Below are positions 33,800-42,635 of a DNA stretch of 64,000 nt, one piece after another. The notes beneath the pieces are model-generated. The model was not told the origin of the DNA, did not search any database, and saw only the letters and a program-made list of their open reading frames with translations. A program made the translations under genes and the position numbers. How positions within the stretch are numbered: the stretch's first letter is position 1; each line of letters begins with the position of its first letter. This stretch comes from Thermoproteota archaeon (lineage in GTDB: Archaea > Thermoproteota > Thermoprotei_A > EX4484-217-1): contig JAPDJU010000002.1 of the NCBI GenBank assembly GCA_029258915.1, positions 124,001 to 188,000 of the forward strand, given 5' to 3'.

Positions 33800-34950
33800 C
33801 AGGATTAATGTTCATAATTATCGCGACGTTTGGTGTAATAACATTACTTATTACAGCTTTCTTAGCTCTCATAGAAAACGATATGAAGAGGATTATTGCT
33901 TATTCTACGGTAAGCCAGATGGGGTACATTATCTTAGCTTTAGGTTTTGGTTCTGCTTTAGGTTTAACGGCAGCACTATTTCACATGTTTAACCACGCTC
34001 TTCTGAAATCAATGCTCTTCTTAGCAGCTGGAGCAGTTATTTACGCTACTGGAACACGTGATATAACAAAGCTTGGAGGATTAATAAGCAGGACACCAAT
34101 TACAGCTTTAGCTGTTTTAGTAGGTGGCTTAGCTGTTGCAGGATTACCTCCATTGAACGGTTTTGCAAGTAAACTTCTAATATATGAAGCAGGTTTAGAA
34201 GCATCATTTAGAATAGGAGGTATTATTGGAAGGCTTTACTTACTATATACCTTAATAGCCATATTTGTTAGCGCACTAACACTACTCTACTTCATGAGAC
34301 TATTTTACTCTGTATTCCTAGGTCTGTCTTCAAAACTAACGTTGGAAGCACGGAAAGTACCGTTAATTATGAAAGCGGCTTTAATGATCTTAGCAACACT
34401 CTCTATAATTATTGGTGTTGCCCCCCAAATTGTTGTAGGTTCTTTAATAAACCCTGCGGTAGTAAACATTCTGGGCTTAAGTAGGCCGGCTGTTGAAGTA
34501 ACTTTCCTCGGATATAGTACTAGTATAGGATTCTACGGTGCAACCATTTTAACATTAGTGCTACTAGCTTCCGCATCCATAGTATTCTTAATGTACTACA
34601 TTAGCCTAACGTTCTATAAAAGAACAACATTACCTCCAGCTAAGGTTGCTGAAGAATTAAAAGACTTTAAGTATGAAGTTTTCACGGGAGGTGAAGCTAC
34701 ACCACCACTGTTACCTCTAGAGGAAACTAAGGTAACACCTGAAGAATTTGTGTTTGCGTTGAAAACGGCGTTTTCCAAGCCTTACGCATTTTCTATGAGG
34801 GGAGGATATGAGCGTTTAATAGTACGTGCTGCAGAGAAAATTTTCGGTTTTAGCAAGGAACTTGATATTATAAGGTTTGAAAATGTAAGTAGCTATGTAA
34901 CCCTATACGTTTTAATAGCATTAATAATGCTCTTGTATGTGCTAAGGTGA
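33796..34950 (+). CDS. Antiporter-like membrane subunit of group 4 hydrogenase, N-terminally truncated
   Basis: A 384-residue protein related to HyfB/HycC, NuoL/M and MrpD. It begins directly at the helix containing ENDMKRIIAYSTVSQMGYIIL, which is transmembrane helix 8 in NuoM. Helices 1-7, including the helix 5 glutamate and helix 7 lysine used for ion translocation, are absent; a full protein would have about 480-650 residues. HMFNHALLKSMLFLAAGAV and GGLAVAGLPPLNGF are the expected later motifs. No remnant of the missing part lies upstream, where the ferredoxin gene sits. It could still pair with another subunit, or be a rearranged relic. Starts at GTG 33796 or ATG 33808. Confidence 0.82.
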   Translation: MTGLMFIIIATFGVITLLITAFLALIENDMKRIIAYSTVSQMGYIILALGFGSALGLTAALFHMFNHALLKSMLFLAAGAVIYATGTRDITKLGGLISRTPITALAVLVGGLAVAGLPPLNGFASKLLIYEAGLEASFRIGGIIGRLYLLYTLIAIFVSALTLLYFMRLFYSVFLGLSSKLTLEARKVPLIMKAALMILATLSIIIGVAPQIVVGSLINPAVVNILGLSRPAVEVTFLGYSTSIGFYGATILTLVLLASASIVFLMYYISLTFYKRTTLPPAKVAEELKDFKYEVFTGGEATPPLLPLEETKVTPEEFVFALKTAFSKPYAFSMRGGYERLIVRAAEKIFGFSKELDIIRFENVSSYVTLYVLIALIMLLYVLR

Positions 34951-35588
34951 AGCTTATGGAGGAGTTTCTAAGCAAAATTCTTGAAAAACATAAGGATAAA
35001 ATTGTTAAGGTTAAAGAAATTGTACCATGGAGAGTAATATTTGAAGTACCTAATGGGAGGTTAAAGGAACTAGCAAAAGATGTCTTTGAAATCCACGGGT
35101 TCAGATTATCAACAATATCTACTTTAGACCAAGGATTCTACTTTGAATTACTTTACCACTTCGTAAAGGATAAATACGTATTAACACTAAAAACTGTTAT
35201 ATCTAAAGAAAATCCGAGAATACCCTCATTAACAGATATTATTCCCGGAGCAAACTGGCTTGAAAGAGAAGTCAGAGACTTATTCGGAATAGAATTTGAA
35301 GGACATGTAGAACCCGAAAGGATTGTTTTACCACCAGATTGGTCTCTCGAACCACCGCTTAGAAAACCTATTGCACCTAAACTTCCACCAACATATGCTG
35401 AGTACCTAGTAAACCTTATAAGTAAAGCAGCTTTAGCATCCATAACAGGCATTGTTAAGAGAAGAAGAACTAAAATGGGTCTACCTGAAGTAGTGGCACC
35501 TGTTTTAGAATCTAAGAAAGTCATTGAGGAGATAAGGAAGATTTCCAAAGAACTCGAAATAGATAGGAAAGTACCTGTCAGGAAGTGA
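34947..35588 (+). CDS. NuoC-like (30 kDa) hydrogenase subunit
   Basis: A 213-residue protein whose region about 80-130 has IPSLTDIIPGANWLEREVRDLFGIEFEGH, the signature of the NuoC/30-kDa family. PPDWSLEPPLRKP follows, as in HyfG/HycE-type N-terminal domains. In many group 4 hydrogenases this is fused to the catalytic subunit; here it is a separate gene, and the HdrB gene lies between the two. The start overlaps the stop of the antiporter-like gene. It is expected to sit in the cytoplasmic arm, contacting the small and large subunits. Confidence 0.88.
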   Translation: MKLMEEFLSKILEKHKDKIVKVKEIVPWRVIFEVPNGRLKELAKDVFEIHGFRLSTISTLDQGFYFELLYHFVKDKYVLTLKTVISKENPRIPSLTDIIPGANWLEREVRDLFGIEFEGHVEPERIVLPPDWSLEPPLRKPIAPKLPPTYAEYLVNLISKAALASITGIVKRRRTKMGLPEVVAPVLESKKVIEEIRKISKELEIDRKVPVRK

Positions 35589-35591
35589 TAG

Positions 35592-36470
35592 ATGATGCTC
35601 AAATACATATTTTACCCTGGTTGCTACGTTTCAACAATGCTCCCGCATGTTGAAGCAGCTATTAGGTTTATTCTTAAAAAGTTCAATGTTGAAACCATAG
35701 AGCTCGAGGATTTATCTTGCTGCCCGCCTAAAATTAATAGCATAGCGGATGAGCTTTTCTGGTTAACCGTAGCCGTTAGGAACCTTGCAATAGCTGAAAG
35801 TAAAGGATTAGACATCTTAACCCCATGTAATGGATGTTTTGAATCATTTTTCGAAGCTAAAATGATGTATATGGAGGGAAAGGATCTTAGAGAGAAAGTT
35901 TCCAACATACTTTCTAAGCTAGGATACAAGTTTGAAGGTAAGATCAAGCCTAAACACTTAATTGAAGTCTTATATGAAGATGTGGGTTTAGAGAAGATAA
36001 AGGAAAATATAGTCAAACCCCTTGGAGCGCTAAGGGTTGCTGTTCATTACGGATGCCACTTATTTATTGTAGAGCACGGTGGAGATGTTTGGAAGAAACC
36101 TAGAATGACCGACGAGCTGATAAAAGTTACTAGAGCCGAACTTGTTAGAGATGGGCTAGAAAGACTATGCTGCGGCTTTGTACCTTCAACAGTAGATGAT
36201 GCTTTCAGCTTAACCTACAGAACAGAAGTTAGGTTGAAAAGCGTTAAGGAATTAGGCGTTGATGCTCTTGTAACACCATGTCCACAGTGCCTAATGAGGC
36301 TTGAATTCGGTCAAGTAAGGCTTAGGGCTAAAGCAAGATACGATGTACCTATAATTCATTTAGCAGAGCTTCTAGCATTAGCTTTAGGTTTAGACCCTAA
36401 GAAATTTGGTTTTACAGTATATCATAAATCTCCTACAAAACTTATTCTTCAGAAAATTGGTTTAGGGTGA
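35592..36470 (+). CDS. hdrB: HdrB-like cysteine-rich (CCG domain) subunit
   Basis: A 292-residue protein. It begins YIFYPGCYVSTM and has two CCG modules: ELEDLSCCPPK with TPCNGCFESF, and VHYGCHLFIVEHGG with LCCGFVPS and TPCPQCLMRLEF. These are the two C-x(n)-CCG-x(n)-C-x-x-C motifs of heterodisulfide reductase subunit B, which bind the non-cubane [4Fe-4S] clusters that split disulfides in methanogens. No HdrA or HdrC is adjacent; the HycB-like ferredoxin may take the HdrC role. Location inside a hydrogenase operon (3 bases after NuoC-like, 4 before the large subunit) suggests a hydrogenase-linked disulfide or quinone-like reductase. Substrate unknown. Confidence 0.88.
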   Translation: MMLKYIFYPGCYVSTMLPHVEAAIRFILKKFNVETIELEDLSCCPPKINSIADELFWLTVAVRNLAIAESKGLDILTPCNGCFESFFEAKMMYMEGKDLREKVSNILSKLGYKFEGKIKPKHLIEVLYEDVGLEKIKENIVKPLGALRVAVHYGCHLFIVEHGGDVWKKPRMTDELIKVTRAELVRDGLERLCCGFVPSTVDDAFSLTYRTEVRLKSVKELGVDALVTPCPQCLMRLEFGQVRLRAKARYDVPIIHLAELLALALGLDPKKFGFTVYHKSPTKLILQKIGLG

Positions 36471-36474
36471 AAAC

Positions 36475-37650
36475 ATGGGTATGTGTAGTCGTAAAGTTTA
36501 CTCCGTACCTGTAGGCCCATATCACCCTGCACTTGAGGAAATGGCTTTCTATAAGGTTTACGTTGAAGGAGAAAGAATAGTTGATGCTTTAATTAAACCC
36601 GGTTTTAACCATAGAGGTATAGAGAAACTTGCTATGAAAAGAAGCTACCGTAGAAACGTTCAGCTTTTTGAGAGAGTTTGTGGAATATGCTCGGCTGCTC
36701 ATACTACAGCCTATTGTGTTGCTGTTGAGAGATGTTTAAAAATTGATGTCCCTAAAAGAGCACAGTACATTAGAGCTGTTCAAGCTGAAGCAAATAGGAT
36801 CCATAGCCATCTTCTATGGTTTGGTGTTGCAATGCACGTAATAGGTTTCGACACATTATTCATGCACTCATGGGCTATTAGAGAGGATATTTTAGATGTT
36901 GTAGAGACATTGACAGGCAACAGAGTAAACTACTCCGTGAACACTATTGGTGGTGTTCGTAGAGACATAACACCAGAAATGGGTAAGTACATTCTCGAGA
37001 AACTAAATAAAGTCGAGAAGGGGACAAAATACCTTATTAGAGCAGTTAAGGAAGACCTGACAATAAAAGCTAGAACGAAGGAGGTAGGTGTTTTAACTAA
37101 GGAAGAGGCTAGGAAATACTGTGATGTTGGACCTACAGCTAGAGCCTCAGGAATAGAGGAAGATGTTAGAAGAGCTGATCCACACATAAACTACGAAGAT
37201 TTCGACTTCGAAGTATGTGTCGAAGACACATGCGATGTTTACGCTAGGATTATGGTAAGGCTTAGAGAGGCCTTAGAATCCATAAAGATAGTGAGGCAGG
37301 CTATCAAAAACTTACCTAAAGGACCTTTAATGGCTGAGTTAACTGTTCCTAGACCAAATGAGGATATTGGTAGAACGGAAGCACCAAGAGGAGAACTAAT
37401 ATACTATATTAAGTCAAATTACACCAATGTTCCGGAAAGAGTGAAATTGAGAACACCAACATTCGTAAACTTACCCTCAACTAAGCCCATGCTCATAGGC
37501 GATAAATTAGCTGATGCGCCTCAAATAATTGTAAGTATAGATCCATGCTTATCATGTAATGATAGGGTTATCATAATAGATGTGAGAACAGGTAAGGAAA
37601 AAACAATGCTTCTTGATGAAATCATAAGGAGGAAGGGTAAGGTATGGTAG
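36475..37650 (+). CDS. [NiFe] hydrogenase large (catalytic) subunit, group 4
   Basis: A 391-residue NuoD-like protein with both metal-binding pairs: Cys69/Cys72 in ERVCGICSAAHT and Cys358/Cys361 in DPCLSCNDR. All four cysteine ligands for the NiFe centre are therefore present, unlike the true NuoD of complex I. The motifs match Ech/Hyc/Mbh-type group 4 enzymes. After DPCLSCNDR a 27-residue tail follows, the place where HycE is cleaved by HycI, so a maturation protease should exist; none is in the window. The enzyme should oxidise H2 or reduce protons, coupled to the membrane arm. Confidence 0.93.
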   Translation: MGMCSRKVYSVPVGPYHPALEEMAFYKVYVEGERIVDALIKPGFNHRGIEKLAMKRSYRRNVQLFERVCGICSAAHTTAYCVAVERCLKIDVPKRAQYIRAVQAEANRIHSHLLWFGVAMHVIGFDTLFMHSWAIREDILDVVETLTGNRVNYSVNTIGGVRRDITPEMGKYILEKLNKVEKGTKYLIRAVKEDLTIKARTKEVGVLTKEEARKYCDVGPTARASGIEEDVRRADPHINYEDFDFEVCVEDTCDVYARIMVRLREALESIKIVRQAIKNLPKGPLMAELTVPRPNEDIGRTEAPRGELIYYIKSNYTNVPERVKLRTPTFVNLPSTKPMLIGDKLADAPQIIVSIDPCLSCNDRVIIIDVRTGKEKTMLLDEIIRRKGKVW

Positions 37651-38585
37651 CTCAATTATTGTTAATAATAGGCTTATTAGTGTATCCAGGCTTCGTTTTC
37701 TCAATACTTTACGGAGGAATCTTAATCTGGATTTATCGTAAGATAAGAGCTAGAATGCAAGGTAGAAGAGGGCCTCCATGGTATCAGACGTACGCTGACA
37801 TTATGAAACTATTATCTAAAGAAACTATAATTCCGAGAAATGCTTGGAGAGTAGGATTTATCGGAGCACCCATAATATCCATAGTTTCTCTGGCTACCGC
37901 TATGCTTCTTATCCCAATTTGGTCTAGTAAACCCTTACTAGGCTTTGTAGGAGACACTATTGTGCTATTGTATTTACTAACTGTGCCTACATTTGCCATA
38001 ATTTTAGCAGGTATTTCATCTAATAGCCCATACGGTATTGTTGGAGCGAGCAGGGAAGCTTCACTGCTAGTATGGTATGAGCTACCCTTCTGGTTCTCTA
38101 TAGCAACAATTCTCATTCTAACCGGAACTTTAAGTGTTGAAAAAATAGTTAGCATCCAAGCTACCCTAGGCCCCAATATTATTAGAGCGCCGCTAGCTTT
38201 CATAGCCTTCATAATAGCTGCTCAAGCGAAATTAGCAAAAAGACCATTTGACATACCTCATGCTGAAACAGAAATTGTCGCCGGCCCATACACTGAGTAT
38301 TCAGGTGTTCTAAGAGGATTTTTTGAAATAAATGAAGCTCTGAAATGGCTTACAATATCGTCTGTAACAGCTACGTTCTTCCTTGGATGGCCTATTACAG
38401 GTAATCCCGTATTTAATGCCCTATTGTTCATGGTTAAAGTAGCACTATTCGCTATAATATTCGCAGTAATAGACATAATCAATCCAAGGTTTAGAATTGA
38501 ACAAGCACATTGGCCCCTATGGAAGGTAGCATTGATTATAGCATTAATTGATCTTGTAAGAATACTTGCTGGAATAGGTGTGTAG
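37644..38585 (+). CDS. NuoH/HyfC-like membrane subunit
   Basis: A 313-residue protein with eight membrane segments. The signature IRARMQGRRGPPWYQTYADIMKLLSKE in the first cytoplasmic loop and RPFDIPHAETEIVAGPYTEYSG in a later one are those of NuoH, HycD and EchB, the subunit that joins the hydrogenase arm to the membrane. The start overlaps the large-subunit stop by seven bases. All conserved loops look intact, in contrast to the truncated antiporter-like subunit. Confidence 0.92.
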   Translation: MVAQLLLIIGLLVYPGFVFSILYGGILIWIYRKIRARMQGRRGPPWYQTYADIMKLLSKETIIPRNAWRVGFIGAPIISIVSLATAMLLIPIWSSKPLLGFVGDTIVLLYLLTVPTFAIILAGISSNSPYGIVGASREASLLVWYELPFWFSIATILILTGTLSVEKIVSIQATLGPNIIRAPLAFIAFIIAAQAKLAKRPFDIPHAETEIVAGPYTEYSGVLRGFFEINEALKWLTISSVTATFFLGWPITGNPVFNALLFMVKVALFAIIFAVIDIINPRFRIEQAHWPLWKVALIIALIDLVRILAGIGV

Positions 38586-38587
38586 AA

Positions 38588-39142
38588 ATGAAGGTAAATA
38601 TTCTTAAAGAAGCTGCAAAGTATTTCGTAAAACCAGCTACAGTACCCTTTCCAGCAGTTCAGCCTCACTTTCCTAAGAAATTTAGAGGTCCACCAAGATA
38701 TGATCCTGAAACATGTATTGGATGTGGAGCCTGTGCACATGTATGTCCATCTGATGCTATAACGGTTACAACAAAGGATGGGAAGAAAATATTAGAGGTC
38801 TGGTTCGGTAAATGCACATTCTGTGCTAGATGTGAAGAAGCATGTCCAGTAGATTCTATAAAGCTAATGGAAATTTATAGTACGCCTTCACCGAACAAGT
38901 TCGATTTCGTCTCTAGAGTAGAACATGACATGGTTAAATGCCGTATATGCGGAAAATACTTTGCCACAGTAAAGCATGTTGAATGGATAATTAAAAATGT
39001 TAGAGAAAAAATGGGAGAGACTGTTTCAATAAGTGAACTTAAAAACTATTTAATGACATGTCCTGAATGCAGACATAAAGTAGAAAATGTTCCTAGTTTT
39101 AGGAAGCTTCTCATGAGAGTTCTTGTTAAAGAGGTGAAATAA
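38588..39142 (+). CDS. NuoI/HyfH-like two-cluster ferredoxin subunit with C-terminal zinc-ribbon-like segment
   Basis: A 184-residue protein. Residues about 40-90 carry two [4Fe-4S] motifs: CIGCGACAHVCP and CTFCARCEEACP. The C-terminal 70 residues add VKCRICGKYF and TCPECRHKVE, two C-x2-C pairs about 40 residues apart, suggesting a zinc ribbon or treble clef not found in NuoI. Similar tails occur in some archaeal and HycF-type subunits. It passes electrons from the small subunit towards a soluble donor or acceptor. The start is two bases after the NuoH-like stop. Confidence 0.88.
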   Translation: MKVNILKEAAKYFVKPATVPFPAVQPHFPKKFRGPPRYDPETCIGCGACAHVCPSDAITVTTKDGKKILEVWFGKCTFCARCEEACPVDSIKLMEIYSTPSPNKFDFVSRVEHDMVKCRICGKYFATVKHVEWIIKNVREKMGETVSISELKNYLMTCPECRHKVENVPSFRKLLMRVLVKEVK

Positions 39143-39145
39143 CTC

Positions 39146-39601
39146 ATGTGTGGTTTACTTTGCAAATTAGCTGCATGGGCTAGAAAGAAGTCTCCATGGA
39201 TTTTCCACTTACCGGCAGGAGGTCTATGTAACGGATGCGATATTGAAATAGTTGCAGCATTAACTCCAAGATATGATGTTGAACGCTTCGGAATCCTGTT
39301 AGCGCCAAGCCCTAAACATGCAGACATACTCGTAGTTGCAGGTCAAGTAACTAAGCACACAAAAGAACGATTACTGAGGGTTTATCAGCAAGTACCTGAA
39401 CCTAAAGCTGTTGTAGCTGTAGGTTCATGCGCTATCTCAGGAAATGTTTTTGGAACAGAAAACTACCCGCTAGCAGGAACAGTTGATCAATTTATTCCTG
39501 TTGACGTATATGTCCCTGGATGCCCACCTAAGCCAGAAGCAATAATTTTAGGAATTGTTGAAGCAATAAAGAAGCTTGAGGGGGAAACTAGAAAATCATA
39601 G
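39146..39601 (+). CDS. [NiFe] hydrogenase small subunit, NuoB-like
   Basis: A 151-residue protein with the NuoB/EchC pattern. GGLCNGCDIEIVAAL gives C-x2-C, then GSCAISGN and VYVPGCPPKPEAI supply the remaining cysteines that bind the proximal [4Fe-4S] cluster. It pairs with the large subunit at 36475. It starts three bases after the previous gene and ends the operon; the convergent hypD stops six bases later. Confidence 0.92.
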   Translation: MCGLLCKLAAWARKKSPWIFHLPAGGLCNGCDIEIVAALTPRYDVERFGILLAPSPKHADILVVAGQVTKHTKERLLRVYQQVPEPKAVVAVGSCAISGNVFGTENYPLAGTVDQFIPVDVYVPGCPPKPEAIILGIVEAIKKLEGETRKS

Positions 39602-39607
39602 CTTTAT

Positions 39608-40774
39608 TTAAACTATATTATCTAGCCCAAGAATTTTAGCTAACTCCTTAACCTTACCCTCACCTCCAAATCTAGCCCAAACAGCACATGTTCCTTCGGA
39701 GGAAACCATACAAGGCCCATAGGGTCTACTTGGCGTACAAGCCCTCATAAACAAGGGGCAATCGGTAGGTACAGCTTTTCCTAAAGTAACGTCACCACAT
39801 TTACATCCTGGAGGAAGATCTATTGAATAATCTATTTTAACATCAAATAATGTCCTTGAATCATAGTCTTTGAATTTTTCTTTCAATTCCAATCCGCTTC
39901 TAGGTATAACACCTATACCTCTCCAGTCAGCGTTTATAACGTTAAATGCTTGTTCCACATATTTTTGGGCAACAATGTTTCCTTCCCAACTATCAACCCT
40001 AGAATATTCATTATATACTCTAAACTTACCTTCTAAATGCTGTTTTAAAATTTCTAGAATAGCTAAGAGCACATCTAATGGTTCAAAACCAGCCACAACA
40101 GCAGGTATATTGTATTTTTCAGGGATAAATTTCCAAGCCTTAGCGCCGGTGATCGATGTTACATGTCCTGGAGCAATAATTCCGTTTAAAGGTATATCTG
40201 GTTGGTTTAAAACATAGTCTACAGCAGGAACAGTTAATCTATAAGCTATGATTAACTTTAAATTCTTAGGTATTGATTTTAAAACAATATGACTAGCTGT
40301 TGTTGGCTGTGTTGTTTCAAAACCTACGGCTAAAAATATGCACGGCTTGTTTTGTTTTTTAGCTATCTTAATAGCATCTAAGAACCCATAAACTATTCTT
40401 ACATCTCCACCTAGACTTCTAGCTGCAGCTAAGCTCATTTTTGTTCCAGGAACCTTATACATGTCACCGTAAGTTAGTAAGGTTACGTCATAGTTTAAGG
40501 AAAGCTCTATGGCTTCATCAATTATTCTGGTTGGTGCAATGCACACAGGGCATCCAGGTCCAGCAATTAATTCTAAGTTTTCCGGCATAAGGCTTCTTAA
40601 ACCATAATATGTTATAGTGTGTTCATGTGTTCCGCAAACATGCATTATTTTCAGCTTATCAGCGCCATATTTTCTCATAACCTTAGGTGCTAGTTTATGT
40701 ATTCCTTTAACTATATCCTTAATAATGCTTAGTTCTCTATACACTTTGATAATTTCTCGAAGCCCTTTCCTCAT
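39608..40774 (-). CDS. hypD: Hydrogenase maturation protein HypD
   Basis: A 388-residue protein. IMHVCGTHEHTI, IAGPGCPVCIAP, VGFETTQPTTA and DLPPGCKCGDV plus CPLFMRACTP are the conserved cysteine motifs of HypD, which holds a [4Fe-4S] cluster and builds the Fe(CN)2CO unit with HypC. The gene lies on the minus strand facing the hydrogenase operon and is divergent from hypE with a 95-base gap that holds both promoters. Confidence 0.93.
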   Translation of the reverse strand: MRKGLREIIKVYRELSIIKDIVKGIHKLAPKVMRKYGADKLKIMHVCGTHEHTITYYGLRSLMPENLELIAGPGCPVCIAPTRIIDEAIELSLNYDVTLLTYGDMYKVPGTKMSLAAARSLGGDVRIVYGFLDAIKIAKKQNKPCIFLAVGFETTQPTTASHIVLKSIPKNLKLIIAYRLTVPAVDYVLNQPDIPLNGIIAPGHVTSITGAKAWKFIPEKYNIPAVVAGFEPLDVLLAILEILKQHLEGKFRVYNEYSRVDSWEGNIVAQKYVEQAFNVINADWRGIGVIPRSGLELKEKFKDYDSRTLFDVKIDYSIDLPPGCKCGDVTLGKAVPTDCPLFMRACTPSRPYGPCMVSSEGTCAVWARFGGEGKVKELAKILGLDNIV

Positions 40775-40869
40775 AAGCGCTAATACCTGCTAGTTCCTTA
40801 CCCTTCCAAAACCTTATAGCTCGATAGGTTAAAAACGTATTGTAAGGTATTAGTGTAGAGGAGGTTGCA

Positions 40870-41901
40870 ATGAGAATATTGAAGACAATAACTTTAGCCC
40901 ATGGTGCTGGAGGCAGGGAAACAGGGGAAATTATTGAGAAATTCTTTGTTAACCTGTTTAAAATTAAGAGAGTAGGTGAGGGTATAGGTTTAGATGATTT
41001 AGAGGATTCAGCAACAATACCTTTAAGCGATGGAGGTCATTTAGCTTTTACAATAGATAGCTATACTGTAAACCCTATTTTCTTTCCGGGAGGTAATATA
41101 GGAAAGCTTGCAGCAACAGGAACAATTAATGACTTGGCAGTAATGGGTGCTAAGCCTTTAGCAGCAATGGACTCTATGGTTATTGAAGAAGGATTTAGTA
41201 TAGAAGATCTTGAGAAAATATTAAACTCCATGAAAGGGGTTTTAGAGAAATATAACATAGCCTTAATAGGTGGAGATTTTAAAGTCATGCCGAAAGACCA
41301 GGTAGATAAAATAGTTTTAACAATGGCAGGTATTGGCCTGATACCTAAAGGAAGACTAATAAAGGATTCTTATGTTAAACCAGGAGATAAAATAGTTGTT
41401 ACAGGACCTATAGGTGAGCATGGAGCAGCAATTATGATTGCACAAGCAGGTCTTGAAGCAGAAGCACCAACTATTAGAAGCGACTGCGCACCCGTAATAG
41501 ACGCTATAGAGGCAGCTTTCACGGTAAGAGGAATACACGCTGCTAAAGACCCTACAAGAGGAGGACTAGCTATGGCACTAAATGATTGGGCTAAGAAGGC
41601 AAAAGTATCTATAATTATTTGGGAGGAAAAAGTACCGTTAAGAGAAGAAGTTAGGATTTATAGTGAAATGTTAGGAATAGATCCGTTCACATTAGCTTCA
41701 GAAGGAATAGCATTAATAGCTGTAGAACAAAGTAGAGCTGAAGAACTCGTAAATAAGCTTAAAGACATAGGGTATAAAAGAGCAGAAATAATAGGGGAAG
41801 TAAGGAAGGAAAGAGAAGGCTATGTGCTAGTAGAAACCATCAGTGGAGGTTTAAGAATATTGGAACCTCCTGTAGGAGAAATAGTACCTAGAATATGTTA
41901 A
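40870..41901 (+). CDS. hypE: Hydrogenase maturation protein HypE
   Basis: A 343-residue AIR-synthase-fold protein. Markers are LAHGAGGRETGEII, GGDFKVMP, RGIHAAKDPTRGGLAMAL and the essential C-terminal cysteine in PRIC, which HypF carbamoylates and HypE dehydrates to thiocyanate, the source of the cyanide ligands. A gaggagg SD precedes the ATG. It is followed closely by the PspC gene. Confidence 0.94.
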   Translation: MRILKTITLAHGAGGRETGEIIEKFFVNLFKIKRVGEGIGLDDLEDSATIPLSDGGHLAFTIDSYTVNPIFFPGGNIGKLAATGTINDLAVMGAKPLAAMDSMVIEEGFSIEDLEKILNSMKGVLEKYNIALIGGDFKVMPKDQVDKIVLTMAGIGLIPKGRLIKDSYVKPGDKIVVTGPIGEHGAAIMIAQAGLEAEAPTIRSDCAPVIDAIEAAFTVRGIHAAKDPTRGGLAMALNDWAKKAKVSIIIWEEKVPLREEVRIYSEMLGIDPFTLASEGIALIAVEQSRAEELVNKLKDIGYKRAEIIGEVRKEREGYVLVETISGGLRILEPPVGEIVPRIC

Positions 41902-41902
41902 G

Positions 41903-42319
41903 GTGGTGCTTTTGAGTTCAGAAGAAGCTCCTAGAAAGCTATACCGTTCATGTGTAGATAGAATTCTTGGAGGAGTATGTGGCGGACTAGCAGAACATTT
42001 TAACATAGACTCAACCATAGTTAGACTATTGTTCGTAGCATTTTTCGTGATTAACCCTGCAGCTGCAGCTATAATTTACATTGCTGCATGGGTTATAATC
42101 CCCGAGAAACCTTACTTAACTCCTGAAGAAAGAATGGCCTTAGAAAAAGCTGGCGTAAAGAAGAGAGAAGAAGGCCTTATCTTAATAGGTCTTTTACTAA
42201 TACTAGCTGGAGTAATTGGAGCAGCGAGAATGCTTGTTATTCTAAGAGATATTTCAAGCATGATATTAATTATCACAGGATTATTCATAGTAATTGTAGC
42301 ATTGTTTAAGAGAAAGTAG
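41903..42319 (+). CDS. PspC-domain membrane protein
   Basis: A 138-residue protein. The segment KLYRSCVDRILGGVCGGLAEHFNIDSTIVRLLFV is the PspC domain, with its first membrane helix in VAFFVINPAAAAIIYIAAWVIIP. Two more membrane segments follow (about residues 85-105 and 112-132). Several starts are possible (GTG at 41903 or 41906, TTG at 41912 after an aaggtggtg SD). PspC proteins respond to membrane stress in bacteria; the archaeal role is unknown. It directly follows hypE. Confidence 0.85.
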   Translation: MVLLSSEEAPRKLYRSCVDRILGGVCGGLAEHFNIDSTIVRLLFVAFFVINPAAAAIIYIAAWVIIPEKPYLTPEERMALEKAGVKKREEGLILIGLLLILAGVIGAARMLVILRDISSMILIITGLFIVIVALFKRK

Positions 42320-42337
42320 AAACTAAGTAATTACTGA

Positions 42338-42565
42338 TTACATCTCGTATAGAGCCTCTAAAACTTCGCGCCAAGCCTTAATAGTTTCTTCGGCTTCCTC
42401 AGGGCTAAGTTTAGAAATAATTGCACCAGCATGTACTATAACGTAATCTCCAGGCTTAATATTTGGTACGAGTAAACTATCAACTTCCCTTTTAACACCG
42501 CCGAAATCCACTATGGCAATCGTGCCCTTAACTTCAACAACTACCCCGGGTATACCTAAACACAT
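42338..42565 (-). CDS. hypC: Hydrogenase assembly chaperone HypC
   Basis: A 75-residue OB-fold protein starting MCLGIPG, where Cys2 is the functional ligand to iron. The later VHAGAIISKLSPEEAEET matches the conserved VHxGxAxxKxxxEEA region. It escorts the Fe(CN)2CO group with HypD to the large subunit. It stands alone on the minus strand, divergent from hypF across 70 bases. Confidence 0.93.
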   Translation of the reverse strand: MCLGIPGVVVEVKGTIAIVDFGGVKREVDSLLVPNIKPGDYVIVHAGAIISKLSPEEAEETIKAWREVLEALYEM

Positions 42566-42635
42566 GGCATATTGCCTTACTACTTTCTCTATAGCTAATA
42601 CGTAAGCAGTAACTTATATGTTAAACCTTAGGTAA

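Noticed and set aside
33302-39601. Complex I-like (Fpo/Nuo) oxidoreductase and not a hydrogenase
   Set aside because: The large subunit keeps all four cysteine ligands of the NiFe site, which Nuo/Fpo D subunits have lost, and hyp maturation genes are adjacent.
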